Made by a program: the position numbers and the translations under genes. The notes beneath the pieces are model-generated. The model searched no databases. It was not told the origin of the DNA and worked only from the letters and a program-made list of their open reading frames with translations. Below, piece by piece: positions 5,341 to 6,075 of a stretch of 6,075 bases of DNA. Where the stretch lies: contig URWZ01000107.1 in NCBI GenBank assembly GCA_900551625.1, positions 1-6,075 on the forward strand, in the 5' to 3' direction. This DNA comes from an uncultured Collinsella sp. GTDB lineage: Bacteria > Actinomycetota > Coriobacteriia > Coriobacteriales > Coriobacteriaceae. Each line of letters begins with the position of its first letter. Position 1 is the first letter of the stretch.

Positions 5341-5384
5341 GCGGTGGCGGACGCGGCTTTATTGAGAGTCGCGCCCGCCACCGC
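5341..5384 (+). terminator. Hairpin terminator after the zinc-ribbon gene
   Basis: GCGGTGGCGG (5341-5350) is perfectly complementary to CCGCCACCGC (5375-5384), giving a 10-bp G+C-rich stem with a 24-nt loop that can pair further inside (GCG with CGC). On the plus strand TTTATG follows, a short T-rich tail. It starts 33 bp beyond the stop codon, in the gap between two convergent genes. No U-run follows it on the minus strand, so it mainly serves the plus-strand gene. A weaker 6-bp stem, GCAAAT-N6-ATTTGC, lies at 5390-5407. Confidence 0.6.
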
Positions 5385-5428
5385 TTTATGCAAATGGGTC
5401 TATTTGCTGACTTGGGTTTTACTGGCGG

Positions 5429-6075
5429 CTAAAGTATGCCGGCAGATGCGAGGAAGAGTATAACCACGATTGCTACCAGGGCAGCAATCACCATCGTGAG
5501 TGCCATCGAGCGTTGACGTTTGACGGCAAGGCGCGCGCGACGCATGGATTCGGCGCTGCGGACCGTCTCGGTGTATGGGGTTGGCCGAGACCCGGGCTGC
5601 GCCTGTGCAACCGTGCGAGTGGGGACGGCGGCGTCCGCCCGCACGGTAGCGCTGCCGCGATCCGCCACGGGCCGGCGCTTTCGCGGAGCACCCGTACGGG
5701 CGAAAGGCTCAAGGCGCGCCGCGAGTTCGTTTGCCGAAGGGCGTGCGTCTTGCGAGACTGCCAAACAAGCCATAATCGCGTTGACCAAGCCCTGCTCGCG
5801 GGGAGTCGCGGGCGTAAGGGGTTGCGGCTGCATGGTGCGCTTGAGGCGCGCGTGATCTCCAGAGCGTCTGAGCTCTGCCTCAAAGGGCGCGTGTCCGCAA
5901 TAAAGCTCGTAGAGGATGCTTCCCAGCGCATAGATGTCGACGGCGGGGTTGTCGCGCGCACCGGGGTCGGCCTTAAACCGCTCCAGCATTTCGGGTGCCG
6001 CGTATGCCGGCGTGGCGCCGCGAAAAGCGTTGACGTCGACGGTAAAGGAAAAATCGGGCTTAACGAGCTTGGCAC
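5429..6075 (-). CDS. Second Ser/Thr protein kinase, C-terminal fragment, tail-anchored (5' end outside window)
   Basis: The frame is open to the window edge and gives 214 residues without the start. It begins AKLVKPDFSF, in the activation segment, followed by GATPAYAAPEM (A-P-E at 26-28), AVDIYALGSILYELY with subdomain IX Asp46, and the subdomain XI Arg111 in QDARPSANEL. The kinase fold ends near 125. An Arg/Pro/Thr-rich linker follows (about 127-188), then one hydrophobic segment (about 189-214, MALTMVIAALVAIVVILFLA) that ends the protein. This predicts a cytoplasmic kinase anchored by its tail with almost nothing outside, unlike the first kinase with its large external domain. Where DFG is expected there is D7-F8-S9, lacking the Gly. 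The activation segment (21 residues from Asp7 to Glu28) is shorter than in the first kinase, with few Ser/Thr. The APE and IX regions closely resemble the other kinase (TPAYAAPEML), so the two are probably related. The catalytic loop lies outside the window, so activity cannot be judged. Confidence 0.85.
   Translation of the reverse strand, partial: AKLVKPDFSFTVDVNAFRGATPAYAAPEMLERFKADPGARDNPAVDIYALGSILYELYCGHAPFEAELRRSGDHARLKRTMQPQPLTPATPREQGLVNAIMACLAVSQDARPSANELAARLEPFARTGAPRKRRPVADRGSATVRADAAVPTRTVAQAQPGSRPTPYTETVRSAESMRRARLAVKRQRSMALTMVIAALVAIVVILFLASAGIL

Noticed and set aside
5390..5407. GCAAAT-N6-ATTTGC stem as a terminator of the second kinase
   Set aside because: The stem is 6 bp and A+T-rich, with no U-run on the minus strand. 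It is too weak to call.

Overview
The window looks like a G+C-rich actinobacterial contig end, most likely from a gut Coriobacteriia member such as Collinsella. This rests on base composition, codon use and protein style (Ala/Asp-rich membrane kinases, an FHA protein, a zinc-ribbon membrane protein); no rRNA or other marker gene is present. Bases 1-49 are not genomic. They are an Illumina Nextera i5 adapter with its index and the transposase mosaic end, so the contig simply stops in a library adapter at its left end.

Layout: (a) 1-49 adapter; (b) 50-262, minus strand, the first 71 codons of a Sec-exported protein, cut by the adapter; (c) 263-663, a 401-bp non-coding stretch holding a perfect TGTTGCGCAACA palindrome, a regular array of three near-identical 57-bp hairpins and a G+C-rich palindrome; (d) 664-2748, minus, a transmembrane Ser/Thr protein kinase with a DUF6273-like extracellular domain; (e) 2920-3882, minus, a protein with a C-terminal FHA domain; (f) 3883-4062, a divergent promoter region with a second copy of the GTTGCGCAAC palindrome; (g) 4063-5307, plus, a zinc-ribbon / transmembrane / coiled-coil protein with a C-terminal extracytoplasmic domain; (h) a hairpin terminator near 5341-5384 between convergent genes; (i) 5429-6075, minus, the C-terminal part of a second, tail-anchored Ser/Thr kinase whose start lies beyond the window.

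Read together, genes d, e, g and i look like a small phospho-signalling cluster: two membrane-attached kinases (writers), an FHA protein (phosphothreonine reader) and a membrane protein with an intracellular zinc ribbon and an extracellular domain (possible partner or substrate). No PP2C phosphatase is visible; one may lie outside the window. The joint function is inferred from domain content and adjacency. The most unusual non-coding structure is the three-hairpin array at 404-623. Its arm variants would keep pairing in plus-sense RNA through G-U wobbles but not in minus-sense RNA.
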